Origin: Herbiconiux gentiana
GTDB lineage: Bacteria; Actinomycetota; Actinomycetes; Actinomycetales; Microbacteriaceae
Direction of reading: 5' to 3'
NCBI RefSeq assembly: GCF_024978135.1
Contig: NZ_JANTEZ010000011.1
Location: forward strand, 1 to 64,000
Length of the DNA: 64,000 nucleotides
The notes beneath the pieces are model-generated. The model was given only the letters and a program-made list of their open reading frames with translations. It did no database searches and had not been told where the DNA came from. Position 1 is the stretch's first letter. Each line of letters begins with the position of its first letter. This document shows, piece by piece, positions 17,165-26,566 of the stretch. A program made the position numbers and the translations under genes.

Positions 17165-17198
17165 GGCGCGAAGGGCCCCGGCTTGTCGGGGCTGCGCC
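17165..17198 (+). promoter_or_regulatory. Stem-loop in the hpf leader
   Basis: Outer arms GGCGC (17165-17169) and GCGCC (17194-17198) enclose an inner stem GCCCCG/CGGGGC with loop GCTTGT. The structure ends 13 nt before the AGGAGG ribosome-binding site at 17212-17217. It could be a terminator of the upstream comF gene, but no T run follows and it may be part of the hpf 5' leader. Function inferred. Confidence 0.5.
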
Positions 17199-17222
17199 AC
17201 CCAATATGGCTAGGAGGTCTCC

Positions 17223-17972
17223 ATGGAAGTCAACATCACTGGAAGAAACCTAGGGATCACGGATCGCTTTCGCGAGTACGCGAGCGAGAAGGCGGAGAAG
17301 GTCGCGCATCTCGCCGACAAGGCTCTCGCCCTCGAGATCAAAGTGAGCCGCCACAACTCGGCCAACGGCACCCAGAGCGGCGACGATCGGGTGGAGCTCA
17401 CGCTCATCGGCCCCGGCCCGCTGGTGCGTGCCGAGTGCGCGGCCTCCGACAAGTACGCGGCGTTCGACCTCGCGCTCGCCAAGCTCATGCAGCGCGTGCG
17501 GCGCGCCAAGGATCGCAAAAAGGTGCACCGCGGTCAGCACCGGCCCGTGTCGGTGCACGAGGTCGCGACCGGAGCGTTCAGCGCGCTGAGCGTCGAGCCC
17601 GCCGGGGTCGAGGTGCTCACCGGGGTGCCGTCCGCGCGTGGCGATGACGAGGCGCCCGCCGTCGGGTCGTCGTCGTCGTCCGCTCCGGGTGACGGGTCGT
17701 CGTCGTCCGCGTCGGCCGACGGTGAGGACGACTACTGCCCGGTGGTCATCCGCAAGAAGGTCTACGGGGCGGCACCGATGACGGTCGACGACGCGCTCTA
17801 CCACATGGAGCTCGTGGGCCACGACTTCTACCTGTTCATCGATTCCGAGACGAACAGACCGAGTGTCGTCTACCGCCGCAAGGGCTGGGACTACGGCGTG
17901 ATCGGCCTCGACGAGAACGCCGCGGCCTTCGCCGAGCTCACCTCCGAGACGATCGGAGCCTCCGCCCGCTGA
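17223..17972 (+). CDS. hpf: Long-form ribosome hibernation promoting factor
   Basis: A 249-residue protein. The N-terminal RaiA/HPF domain (about 1-100) begins MEVNITGRNLGITDRFREYA and binds the 30S decoding region; a Ser/Ala-rich linker (about 140-170) is unusually long and acidic; the C-terminal dimerisation domain (about 172-235) contains IRKKVYGAAPMTVDDALYHM and GHDFYLFIDSETN. The long form pairs two 70S ribosomes into 100S particles in resting cells. A strong AGGAGG site 5 nt before the ATG fixes the start. The position between comF and secA is conserved in actinobacteria. Confidence 0.96.
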   Translation: MEVNITGRNLGITDRFREYASEKAEKVAHLADKALALEIKVSRHNSANGTQSGDDRVELTLIGPGPLVRAECAASDKYAAFDLALAKLMQRVRRAKDRKKVHRGQHRPVSVHEVATGAFSALSVEPAGVEVLTGVPSARGDDEAPAVGSSSSSAPGDGSSSSASADGEDDYCPVVIRKKVYGAAPMTVDDALYHMELVGHDFYLFIDSETNRPSVVYRRKGWDYGVIGLDENAAAFAELTSETIGASAR

Positions 17973-18041
17973 TCCCGCGGGGCCCGACTGGGGCCACGGA
18001 GCACTCACCGGATCTCCCGCCGACGCTCAGGGACGAGCAAC

Positions 18042-18047
18042 TAGTAT
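18042..18047 (+). promoter_or_regulatory. -10 box of the secA promoter
   Basis: TAGTAT here is a good actinobacterial -10 hexamer. The transcript would start near 18054 and carry a leader of about 45 nt with GGGAGAG at the ribosome-binding position before the secA GTG at 18099. No convincing -35 box was found. Confidence 0.5.
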
Positions 18048-18098
18048 GGCTATCGCTCATGCGATCCGTACGAGCCCGAAAGCAGTGGGAGAGTCTCC

Positions 18099-20978
<2,880 letters not shown>

Positions 20979-20994
20979 CCCGCCCGAACGCCCT

Positions 20995-21031
20995 CGACGT
21001 CCCCACCCGCTGCTGCGGCGTGGGGACGTCG
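20995..21031 (+). terminator. secA terminator hairpin
   Basis: A perfect 12-bp inverted repeat, CGACGTCCCCAC (20995-21006) and GTGGGGACGTCG (21020-21031), encloses a loop that itself pairs (CCGC/GCGG). It begins 16 nt after the secA stop. Only a short TCGTT follows, so it is a rho-independent terminator without a strong T tract, common in high-GC genomes. Confidence 0.8.
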
Positions 21032-21061
21032 TCGTTGCGGGCCCGTGGCCCTCGACGGAGA

Positions 21062-21170
21062 TGTCGCCGTCGGGTGGCCTGGTCGTCGTGCGCGCTCGTC
21101 GCCGTCGGGTGGCCTGGCCGTCGTGTGGCCTGGAAGTCGTGTGCGCCCGTCGCCGTCGGGTGGCCTCACC
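21062..21170. repeat. Degenerate tandem repeats downstream of secA
   Basis: GTCGCCGTCGGGTGGCCT recurs at 21063, 21098 and 21149, separated by related CGTCGTG-containing spacers (steps of 35 and 51 bp; the longer step contains an extra partial unit). The stretch lies between the secA terminator and the end of the Rv3235-like gene and shows no coding frame that I trust. Apart from the secA terminator and these repeats I see nothing else in 20979-21248. Confidence 0.75.
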
Positions 21171-21248
21171 GTCGCGCACGCGCCAGTCGACATCGCGCGG
21201 GGGAGGTGCGCTGGTCCGACGTCGGCGAAGCGGTTCGGCGGTCGTCGC

Positions 21249-21893
21249 TCAGAGCACGTGGACGGCGCTCGCCCGCCACCGGGCGCCGAGCGCCTCGAGT
21301 CGCAGAGCCACGGCGCGGGAGCGCGCCCGGCCGTGCACGATGACCACCGCCTCGACGACGCCCTCGCTCGGCTCGCAGAGCACCGTCGACCCCAGGGTGA
21401 ACGAGAACCGCCCGGGAGACTCGCCCCGGAGCGTGCGGGCACGACGTGCCAGCACCACCCGTTTCATCAGGTGAGCGTGCACATCCGTCGACAGCCAGCG
21501 GGCGATCTGGTCGATGTCCCGCGTGCCGGCCAGCACCTCCACCACGCAGCGTGCCAGCGTCTCGGCCAACGGGCGCGGGTCGGGCAGCAGCCGCGCCTCG
21601 CCGCCGCCCGGCCGGGTCGGATCGCCGCGGGTCGAATCGCCGTGGGGTGCATCGTCGTGGGGTGCACCGTCGTCAGGCGCATCGCGGTCGGGCCGGTCGT
21701 CGTCGGGCAGGTGGCCACCCGTCGGGTCGCCGTTGATCAGCTCGTCGTCGACGGGCGTGCCGCGCAGCGACCCGGCACCCGGAGGAGCGGCGGGCCGGAA
21801 CGCGGGCTCGGCCCGCGCGATGGCGGGTGGAACCGGCGTCACCACTCGGGTGCGCTCGCGCACCGGCGTGGCGGCGAGGGAGGGAGAGGTCAC
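21249..21893 (-). CDS. Rv3235-like conserved protein
   Basis: From the GTG at 21893 the protein has 214 residues. About 110 N-terminal residues are disordered, with Asp/Pro/Gly repeats (DDAPHGDSTRGDP); the conserved C-terminal domain contains ARCVVEVLAGTRDIDQIARWLSTDV and AVVIVHGRARSRAVALRLE, the pattern of the actinobacterial Rv3235 family. AAAGGAG 6 nt before the GTG fixes the start and lies within the end of the upstream 51-aa ORF, with which it overlaps (GTGA). The domain function is unknown. It lies downstream of secA in related genomes too. Confidence 0.8.
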   Translation of the reverse strand: MTSPSLAATPVRERTRVVTPVPPAIARAEPAFRPAAPPGAGSLRGTPVDDELINGDPTGGHLPDDDRPDRDAPDDGAPHDDAPHGDSTRGDPTRPGGGEARLLPDPRPLAETLARCVVEVLAGTRDIDQIARWLSTDVHAHLMKRVVLARRARTLRGESPGRFSFTLGSTVLCEPSEGVVEAVVIVHGRARSRAVALRLEALGARWRASAVHVL

Positions 21894-22045
21894 GGTTGCT
21901 CCTTTCGCCCGCATGCTTGAAGTAAGCATTGCTCAATAAGGTGTCGGCGGCTGTACTCAACCAGTGTCGAGATTGCTTGTCCAGATGCGTTTGTGCCCTG
22001 TGGAATTCCCCCGGTGGCGCCCGTCACTGAGTGGGAATTGCTCAT
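21890..22045 (-). CDS. 51-residue small protein upstream of the Rv3235-like gene
   Basis: The ORF runs from ATG 22045 (MSNSHSVTGATGGIPQGTNA) to a TGA that overlaps the GTG of the next gene as GTGA. GAGGG lies a few nt before the ATG. The C-terminal half (ISTLVEYSRRHLIEQCLLQACGRK) would form an amphipathic helix. Base composition is lower in GC than its neighbours. I recognise no family. The coupled overlap and the positioned ribosome-binding site argue that it is translated, perhaps as a leader that couples translation of the downstream gene. It could also be fortuitous. Confidence 0.5.
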   Translation of the reverse strand: MSNSHSVTGATGGIPQGTNASGQAISTLVEYSRRHLIEQCLLQACGRKEQP

Positions 22046-22282
22046 AACGCCCTCGCGGCGACCGATGGTGGACTGTGTCTCGGAACCACACAGGTTCAGA
22101 CTTCCGGCCGGGGTGCCCGTTCCCCCCGACTGCCGCATCCCCGGCCGGAATGAAACTGCTCCCGCGGTCGCTTCGTAGGGAAACGCGGCCGCGGGAGCGC
22201 CTTAGCCGTACCCCGTCTGTTCTACGGGCTTGGCGCCCGCATCGCATCCACCACCCGGGCGCCGCGCGGCGGCGCAACGGCT

Positions 22283-22348
22283 CCGCAACGGCTCGGCCAC
22301 AGCGCCGCAACGGCGCCGCAACGGCTCGGCCACAGCTCCGCGACGGCG
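22283..22348. repeat. Two 33-bp tandem repeats upstream of pdtaS
   Basis: The 33-bp unit starting CCGCAACGGCTCGGCCACAG occurs at 22283-22315 and 22316-22348 with only two differences; a related CGCAACGGCT lies just before. The repeat ends 18 bp before the pdtaS -10 box, thus covering the region where a -35 element or activator would bind. Confidence 0.85.
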
Positions 22349-22365
22349 TCCGCGAGCACGCACCG

Positions 22366-22371
22366 TAGGCT
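22366..22371 (+). promoter_or_regulatory. -10 box of pdtaS
   Basis: TAGGCT lies 7 nt before the GTG start, giving a leaderless transcript. The same arrangement is seen before mtrA, mscS-type, leuB, DUF3499 and other genes in this window. Confidence 0.6.
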
Positions 22372-22378
22372 AGAACCC

Positions 22379-23872
22379 GTGTCAACTCTCAGCGACCTCG
22401 TCACCACCCACGGCCGTTCCACCGAGGCCGACGTCGAGTGGCTGCACCTCCTCGTCAGCGACTGCCAGCTGCTGGCCGACCTCGCCTTCGCCGACATCGT
22501 GCTCTGGGTGCCGACGCACGAGGGCACCTTCGTGGCCGTCGCCCACTCCCGCCCGTCGAGCTCCGCGACCCTCTTCTACCGCGACTTCGTCGGCCAGACC
22601 ATCAAGCCCGAGTGGCGCAAGCAGGTCACCGACGCCTTCGAGAGCGCACAGATCGTCGACACCGCAGCGCCCGACTGGTACGAGGAGACCCCGACCCGGG
22701 TGCGCGCCGTCCCGGTGCTCCGCCGTCTCTCGGTGAGCGAGCAGACCACCACCGACCGCCCCGTCGCCGTCATCACCCGGCACACCAACCTCAGCGAGGC
22801 GCGAACCCCCAGCCGCCAGGAGCTCACCTTCAACGAGTGCGCGAACGATCTGTTCGCGATGATCTCCGCCGGCGACTTCCCCGACCTGGGCGCACCGACC
22901 GGGCCGCGCCGCGGGGCGCCCCGCGCATCCGACGGCCTGATCAGGCTCGACGTCGACGGCATCGTGACCTTCGCCAGCCCGAACGGCCTGTCGGCGTTCA
23001 ACCGCATGGGCTTCGCGGGGGAGCTCGAGGGGCAGTCGCTCGCCGAGGTCACGACCGGGCTGCTCGCCGGACGGCTGATCGTCGACGAGTCGCTTCCGCT
23101 CGTCGTGACCGGGCGCGCGCCGTGGCGCACCGACATCGAGGCGCGCGGGGTGACCGTGTCGCTCCGGGCGATCCCGCTGCGCACCCGGGGGCACCGCTTC
23201 GGCGCCATCGTCATGACCCGCGACGTGACCGAGCTGCGCCACCAGGAGCGCGAGCTGATCACGAAGGACGCGACGATCCGCGAGATCCACCACCGCGTCA
23301 AGAACAATCTCCAGACGGTGGCGTCGCTGCTGCGCATCCAGGCCCGTCGCACCCACTCGGACGAGGCGCGCGACGCCCTCACCCAGGCGATGCGCCGCGT
23401 GGCCGCGATCGCCGTCGTGCATGACACCCTCTCGGAGGGCCTGAACCAGCGCGTCGACTTCGACACCGTGTTCGACCGGGTGCTGCTGCTCGTCGCGGAG
23501 GTCGCGTCGGCGCACAACACCACCGTGCACCCCAAGTCGACCGGAAGCTTCGGCGTGCTGCCGAGCGAGTACGCCACGCCGCTCGCGCTCGCGCTGACCG
23601 AGCTCGTCACCAACGCCGTCGAGCACGGGCTCGCCGGACAGGAGGGCGAGGTCGAGATCGTCGCCTCTCGCTCCGAGGAGACCCTCACGGTCGAGGTGCG
23701 TGACAGCGGAACCGGCCTGCCCGAGGGCAAGGTCGGCTCGGGGCTCGGCACGCAGATCGTGCGCACGCTGATCCAGGGCGAGCTCGGCGGCACGATCGAC
23801 TGGCACACCATGGTGGGCACGGGCACGGTCGTGACGATCGAGATCCCGACGCGCTGGCTGAAGAAGCCGTAG
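22379..23872 (+). CDS. pdtaS: PdtaS-type sensor histidine kinase
   Basis: A 497-residue soluble kinase. An N-terminal GAF-like domain (about 1-150), a PAS-like domain (about 185-290, LIRLDVDGIVTFASPNGLSA) and a HisKA_2 domain with REIHHRVKNNLQTVASLL (His304 the likely phospho-acceptor) are followed by an HATPase domain (LTELVTNAVEHGL, DSGTGLPEG, GSGLGTQIV). The architecture matches PdtaS, which signals to the RNA-binding antiterminator PdtaR; pdtaR is not in this window. It converges on whiB1 across a shared hairpin, as in mycobacteria. GTG start, probably leaderless. Confidence 0.93.
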   Translation: MSTLSDLVTTHGRSTEADVEWLHLLVSDCQLLADLAFADIVLWVPTHEGTFVAVAHSRPSSSATLFYRDFVGQTIKPEWRKQVTDAFESAQIVDTAAPDWYEETPTRVRAVPVLRRLSVSEQTTTDRPVAVITRHTNLSEARTPSRQELTFNECANDLFAMISAGDFPDLGAPTGPRRGAPRASDGLIRLDVDGIVTFASPNGLSAFNRMGFAGELEGQSLAEVTTGLLAGRLIVDESLPLVVTGRAPWRTDIEARGVTVSLRAIPLRTRGHRFGAIVMTRDVTELRHQERELITKDATIREIHHRVKNNLQTVASLLRIQARRTHSDEARDALTQAMRRVAAIAVVHDTLSEGLNQRVDFDTVFDRVLLLVAEVASAHNTTVHPKSTGSFGVLPSEYATPLALALTELVTNAVEHGLAGQEGEVEIVASRSEETLTVEVRDSGTGLPEGKVGSGLGTQIVRTLIQGELGGTIDWHTMVGTGTVVTIEIPTRWLKKP

Positions 23873-24016
23873 CGGCCCGGCGGCGCTCCGCCGGTTCCGG
23901 ATGCGCGGCCGCGCCAGGCGCGGTGGGTGGCGTTCATCCGCAGACGCGGTGGTGCCCGCGAGCTACGGATGCGCGGCATGCCACGGCCGGTGGCCGAGGG
24001 GCCGCTGCAGACGCGG

Positions 24017-24050
24017 CGACGCCCGGCCCCTCGGGGGAGGCCGGGCGTCG
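24017..24050. terminator. Bidirectional terminator between pdtaS and whiB1
   Basis: CGACGCCCGGCC (24017-24028) and GGCCGGGCGTCG (24039-24050) form a perfect 12-bp stem with a 10-nt loop. It lies 144 bp after pdtaS and 30 bp after whiB1, convergent genes, so it can end both transcripts. Confidence 0.85.
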
Positions 24051-24079
24051 TCGCGTCGGGTCGGAGCGGTGCGGTGGCG

Positions 24080-24328
24080 CTAGGAGGCCCGGCGGGCGCG
24101 GGCGGCGCGGCGCTTGAGGGCGCGGCGCTCGTCTTCGCTGAGGCCACCCCAGACACCCGAGTCCTGGCCGGTCTCGAGGGCGTACTGCAGGCACACCTCC
24201 GTGACGGAGCAGCGTGCGCACACGGCTTTGGCTTTGTCGATCTGATCGACGGCCGGCCCGGTGTTCCCGACGGGGAAGAACAGTTCGGGGTCGGCGGTCA
24301 GGCAGGCGGCTTTGTCGCGCCAGTCCAT
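24080..24328 (-). CDS. whiB1: Iron-sulfur transcription factor WhiB1
   Basis: An 82-residue WhiB protein. The four cluster ligands are Cys9, Cys37, Cys40 and Cys46 (C-x27-CxxC-x5-C), followed by the turn GVWGG and a basic C-terminus RRALKRRAARARRAS for DNA binding. MDWRDKAAC and ELFFPVGNTGPA match WhiB1, the essential nitric-oxide-responsive member that binds the principal sigma factor. A good AAAGGAG site precedes the ATG. The long upstream region carries palindromes (24409-24449) that may control it. Confidence 0.95.
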   Translation of the reverse strand: MDWRDKAACLTADPELFFPVGNTGPAVDQIDKAKAVCARCSVTEVCLQYALETGQDSGVWGGLSEDERRALKRRAARARRAS

Positions 24329-24408
24329 AGCGGGAGCTCCTTTGTTGCATGGTGCTGCGGTCGAACGACCGAGTGATTCGGGTAGAAGGTCAAAGGCACG
24401 GTAGACGT

Positions 24409-24428
24409 TGCAGTCAGATCAGACTGCA
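24409..24428. promoter_or_regulatory. 20-bp palindrome upstream of whiB1
   Basis: TGCAGTCAGATCAGACTGCA is symmetric except for one A-A pair beside the central GATC. It lies 81 bp upstream of the whiB1 ATG and 89 bp upstream of the opposite membrane-protein start. A second shorter inverted repeat GCTCAC-N6-GTGAGC follows at 24432-24449. The regulator is unknown. Confidence 0.6.
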
Positions 24429-24453
24429 CCCGCTCACGTCACTGTGAGCAACA

Positions 24454-24483
24454 TTGACCTCAAATATGGTCGCATACTGGTAT
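24454..24483 (+). promoter_or_regulatory. Possible promoter of the 24517 membrane-protein gene
   Basis: TTGACC at 24454-24459 and TGGTAT at 24478-24483 are separated by 18 bp and could act as -35 and -10 boxes; the region is locally AT-rich. The transcript would start near 24490 and leave a short leader containing GGGAG before the GTG at 24517. Confidence 0.4.
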
Positions 24484-24516
24484 TTGCAAATCAAGGGTTT
24501 TCTCGGGAGTGCAGGC

Positions 24517-24963
24517 GTGGTTGACGAGGCGAACGACAGACGAACACCCGATGAACGCCTCACCGGCGAGCGTGTCGCAGCCCGTCGGCGGCCACCGCTG
24601 CTGACCCTTCTCGCGGTGATCGTGGGTGCCGAGGCGCTCGTCATGGCGGGCGTCGTGGTCTGGCTTCTGATCGAGCTGCTGACCGAGCAGCCGGCGTCGT
24701 ACGAGACCGCGCTGGCGATCGTCGTGCTCGCCGCCATCGCCGCGCTCTTCCTCGCGTTCGCCGCGATCCACACGCTGCGCGCCGCCGCCTGGACCCGCGC
24801 GGGCACCCTCACCTGGCAGCTCTTCCAGATCGTGATCGCGATCGGCTGCTTCCAGGGCATCGTCGCGACACCGGCGGTGGGGTGGTGGCTGCTCGTGCCC
24901 GCCCTGCTGGCGCTCGTGCTGCTGTTCACGCCGTCGGTGGTGGCGGCGACTCGCCGCATCTGA
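24517..24963 (+). CDS. Small integral membrane protein, unknown
   Basis: From the GTG at 24517 (GGGAG 9 nt upstream) the protein has 148 residues: a polar ~30-residue head with PDERLTGERVAARRRPP and four hydrophobic helices, LLTLLAVIVGAEALVMAGVVVW, TALAIVVLAAIAALFLAF, TLTWQLFQIVIAIGCF and WWLLVPALLALVLLF. Longer frames start at an ATG near 24454 but would cover the promoter region. Proteins of this shape are common next to whiB1 or elsewhere in Microbacteriaceae but have no assigned function. No operon partner is evident. Confidence 0.7.
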   Translation: MVDEANDRRTPDERLTGERVAARRRPPLLTLLAVIVGAEALVMAGVVVWLLIELLTEQPASYETALAIVVLAAIAALFLAFAAIHTLRAAAWTRAGTLTWQLFQIVIAIGCFQGIVATPAVGWWLLVPALLALVLLFTPSVVAATRRI

Positions 24964-25002
24964 CCCGCTGCCAATGACCCGGCAGCGACCGCCGCGCAGC
25001 CG

Positions 25003-25485
25003 CTACGCGTCGATCTTCAGCTTCTTGCGCAACGACGCCACGTGCCCGGTCGCCTTGACGTTGTAGAGCGCGAGCGTCACGACGCCCTGCTCGTCGAGCA
25101 CGAACGTCGACCGCAGCACGCCCGTGACCGTCTTGCCGTAGAGCGACTTCTCGCCCCACGCCCCGTACAGCTCGTGCACGGCCTTGTCGGTGTCGGACAG
25201 CAGCGTGAAGTTCAGCCCCTGCTCCTCCTCGAAGCCCTTCAGCTTCGCCGGCTTGTCGCGAGAGATGCCGAGCACCGTGTAGCCCGCGCTCTTCAGCGAG
25301 TTCAGGTTGTCGCGGAAGTCGCACGCCTCGGTCGTGCACCCCGGCGTGCCCGCCTCGGGGTAGAAGTACACGATGACTCGCTGCCCGCGGTAGTCGGAGA
25401 GCGAGCGCTCGACCCCGTCGGCGTCGAGCAGGGTGAAGTCGGGAGCGGGCTGTCCGGCGGCGATGCGCGAGGAGGTGTCGGTCAT
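25003..25485 (-). CDS. bcp: Thioredoxin-dependent peroxiredoxin, Bcp type
   Basis: A 160-residue peroxiredoxin that reduces hydrogen and organic peroxides. The motif TPGCTTEAC holds the peroxidatic Cys50 and the resolving Cys55 (C-x4-C), typical of Bcp/PrxQ. APDFTLLDADG and YFYPEAGTPG are also family hallmarks, and the length is normal. The chosen ATG (25485) gives the standard N-terminus MTDTSSRIAAGQPAPDF; an ATG at 25503 is in frame. A TACTGA-like box close to the start fits a leaderless mRNA. The GAGTA site at 25546-25560 lies 60 bp upstream and could affect this gene as well as the divergent lipoprotein. Confidence 0.93.
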   Translation of the reverse strand: MTDTSSRIAAGQPAPDFTLLDADGVERSLSDYRGQRVIVYFYPEAGTPGCTTEACDFRDNLNSLKSAGYTVLGISRDKPAKLKGFEEEQGLNFTLLSDTDKAVHELYGAWGEKSLYGKTVTGVLRSTFVLDEQGVVTLALYNVKATGHVASLRKKLKIDA

Positions 25486-25545
25486 GGCATCAGTATTTCG
25501 CATCCCTCCGACACCGCGCCCTCGCAGGGTCGAAGACCGCAGATT

Positions 25546-25560
25546 GAGTAAGAACTACTC
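25546..25560 (+). promoter_or_regulatory. GAGTA-N5-TACTC site 1
   Basis: GAGTAAGAACTACTC, a 15-bp inverted repeat with 5-bp arms and 5-bp spacer, flanked by T on the left and CTCA on the right. It ends 37 nt before the lipoprotein ATG at 25598. Identical arms and spacing occur at 26516 and 29471. Confidence 0.7.
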
Positions 25561-25597
25561 CTCACGCCCAGCGGATGCTCGCCCCGACCATGGCCTC

Positions 25598-26104
25598 ATG
25601 ACCAATCGATCCCTACCTCTCGCCCTGGCCGCCGCAGCGACAGCAATCGTCCTCTCCCTCACCGGCTGTGCCGGCGGCGGCACCTCCGACCCCACGCGCG
25701 CGGTCGGCGACCCGGGCTCGTCCCACTCGGCCCCTCCCGGAGTCAAGACCGACGTCTTCACGGTCGAACCCGGCGACTGCGTCGACGACACCGACGACGA
25801 GAACGTCACCGAGCTCCCCGTGGTCGACTGCGCCGGTCCGCACGACTTCGAGGCATTCACGTCCTTCGAGTTCGATCCGGGGGAGTACCCAGGCGATGAC
25901 GCCGTGCACTCGCACGCGCAGGAGGCCTGCGCGGCTGCGATGGGCGAGTTCGTCGGTCTCTCCTACGACGACTCCACGCTCGACGTGCAGTACCTCACGC
26001 CCACCGAAGACTCCTGGAACGGCCTCGACGACCGCACGGTCGTCTGCCTCGTCTACGACCCCGCCGGTAAGCTCACCGGCACGGTCGAGAACGCCGCGAT
26101 CTGA
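25598..26104 (+). CDS. Septum-formation-like lipoprotein
   Basis: A 168-residue exported lipoprotein. The signal MTNRSLPLALAAAATAIVLSLTGC ends in a lipobox with Cys24. After a Gly/Ser/Pro linker comes a globular domain with paired cysteines: VEPGDCVDD, PVVDCAGPHDFEAF, AQEACAAAMGEF and RTVVCLVYD. The CAGPHDFE box resembles the domain of actinobacterial septum-formation-related proteins (CxxPHxxE), a weak but useful match. It carries GAGTA site 1 upstream, suggesting control by the nearby LuxR protein. No clear Shine-Dalgarno; the start was chosen for the signal peptide. Confidence 0.7.
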   Translation: MTNRSLPLALAAAATAIVLSLTGCAGGGTSDPTRAVGDPGSSHSAPPGVKTDVFTVEPGDCVDDTDDENVTELPVVDCAGPHDFEAFTSFEFDPGEYPGDDAVHSHAQEACAAAMGEFVGLSYDDSTLDVQYLTPTEDSWNGLDDRTVVCLVYDPAGKLTGTVENAAI

Positions 26105-26175
26105 CCCTCCAGCCCTCCGCTCCGGCACCCGTTGCGGGGCATCCACACCGACTCCGGCGGGGTGCGCGACGCCGG

Positions 26176-26205
26176 TTCGCGAACCCCGTCGGAGCATGCT
26201 AATGT
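26176..26205 (+). promoter_or_regulatory. Promoter of tRNA-Lys
   Basis: TTCGCG (26176-26181) and TAATGT (26200-26205) are separated by 18 bp and lie 25 bp upstream of the tRNA. The region is AT-richer than its surroundings. Assigned by position and similarity. Confidence 0.45.
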
Positions 26206-26230
26206 TGTCGACTGGCTCACCAAGAGCCAC

Positions 26231-26306
<76 letters not shown>

Positions 26307-26310
26307 CACC

Positions 26311-26341
26311 GAAACCGCCCAGGCCAGATCTGGGCGGTTTC
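26311..26341 (+). terminator. Terminator after tRNA-Lys
   Basis: GAAACCGCCCA (26311-26321) pairs with TGGGCGGTTTC (26331-26341), an 11-bp perfect stem with a 9-nt loop, 4 nt after the CCA end. The stem includes TTTC at its 3' end. Confidence 0.85.
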
Positions 26342-26515
26342 GTCGTTAAGCCGTAGGGGCCTCCGGGGGTTCACCGCAGTCGATCGGATCCCGGTGACCG
26401 GGCGCGACAGACGGTCGTGCAGGGCCGACTGCTGAGTAGTCGCTCAGGCACTACGCAACGCGAGCCCGGGGGCTACGTAATCCCGCCGGAAACCCCGATG
26501 CGGGGTCGAAATCGT

Positions 26516-26530
26516 GAGTAGAACCTACTC
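26516..26530 (+). promoter_or_regulatory. GAGTA-N5-TACTC site 2
   Basis: GAGTAGAACCTACTC ends 36 nt before the LuxR-family start at 26567, almost the same distance as site 1 to its gene. A related inverted repeat, CTGAG-N6-CTCAG, lies 84 bp upstream at 26432-26447. Autoregulation by the LuxR protein is inferred. Confidence 0.7.
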
Positions 26531-26566
26531 AGGCGCACAGCCCTGGCGCCCGAGAAGGAGAACCCC

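Larger units (their letters stand above)
22046..22378. other. Intergenic region with two long stem-loops
   Basis: Between the minus-strand 51-aa ORF and plus-strand pdtaS. TTCCGGCCGGGG (22102-22113 region) pairs perfectly over 12 bp with CCCCGGCCGGAA ending near 22150, and GCTCCCGCGG (from about 22158) pairs with CCGCGGGAGC (to about 22198). A shorter CCCGT/ACGGG hairpin follows near 22212-22228. The first loop contains a run of six C on the plus strand. For the minus strand this is a structured 5' leader of the 51-aa/Rv3235-like operon. No known riboswitch consensus is evident to me. Confidence 0.55.

Noticed and set aside
22100-22200. Known riboswitch or 6C-type RNA
   Set aside because: The hairpins suggested c-di-AMP riboswitch or 6C RNA, but the sequence does not match the conserved cores I know and only one loop has a C run.
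24432-24449. CRP-type site upstream of whiB1
   Set aside because: GCTCAC-N6-GTGAGC has the half-sites in the inverse orientation to the CRP consensus GTGA-N6-TCAC.
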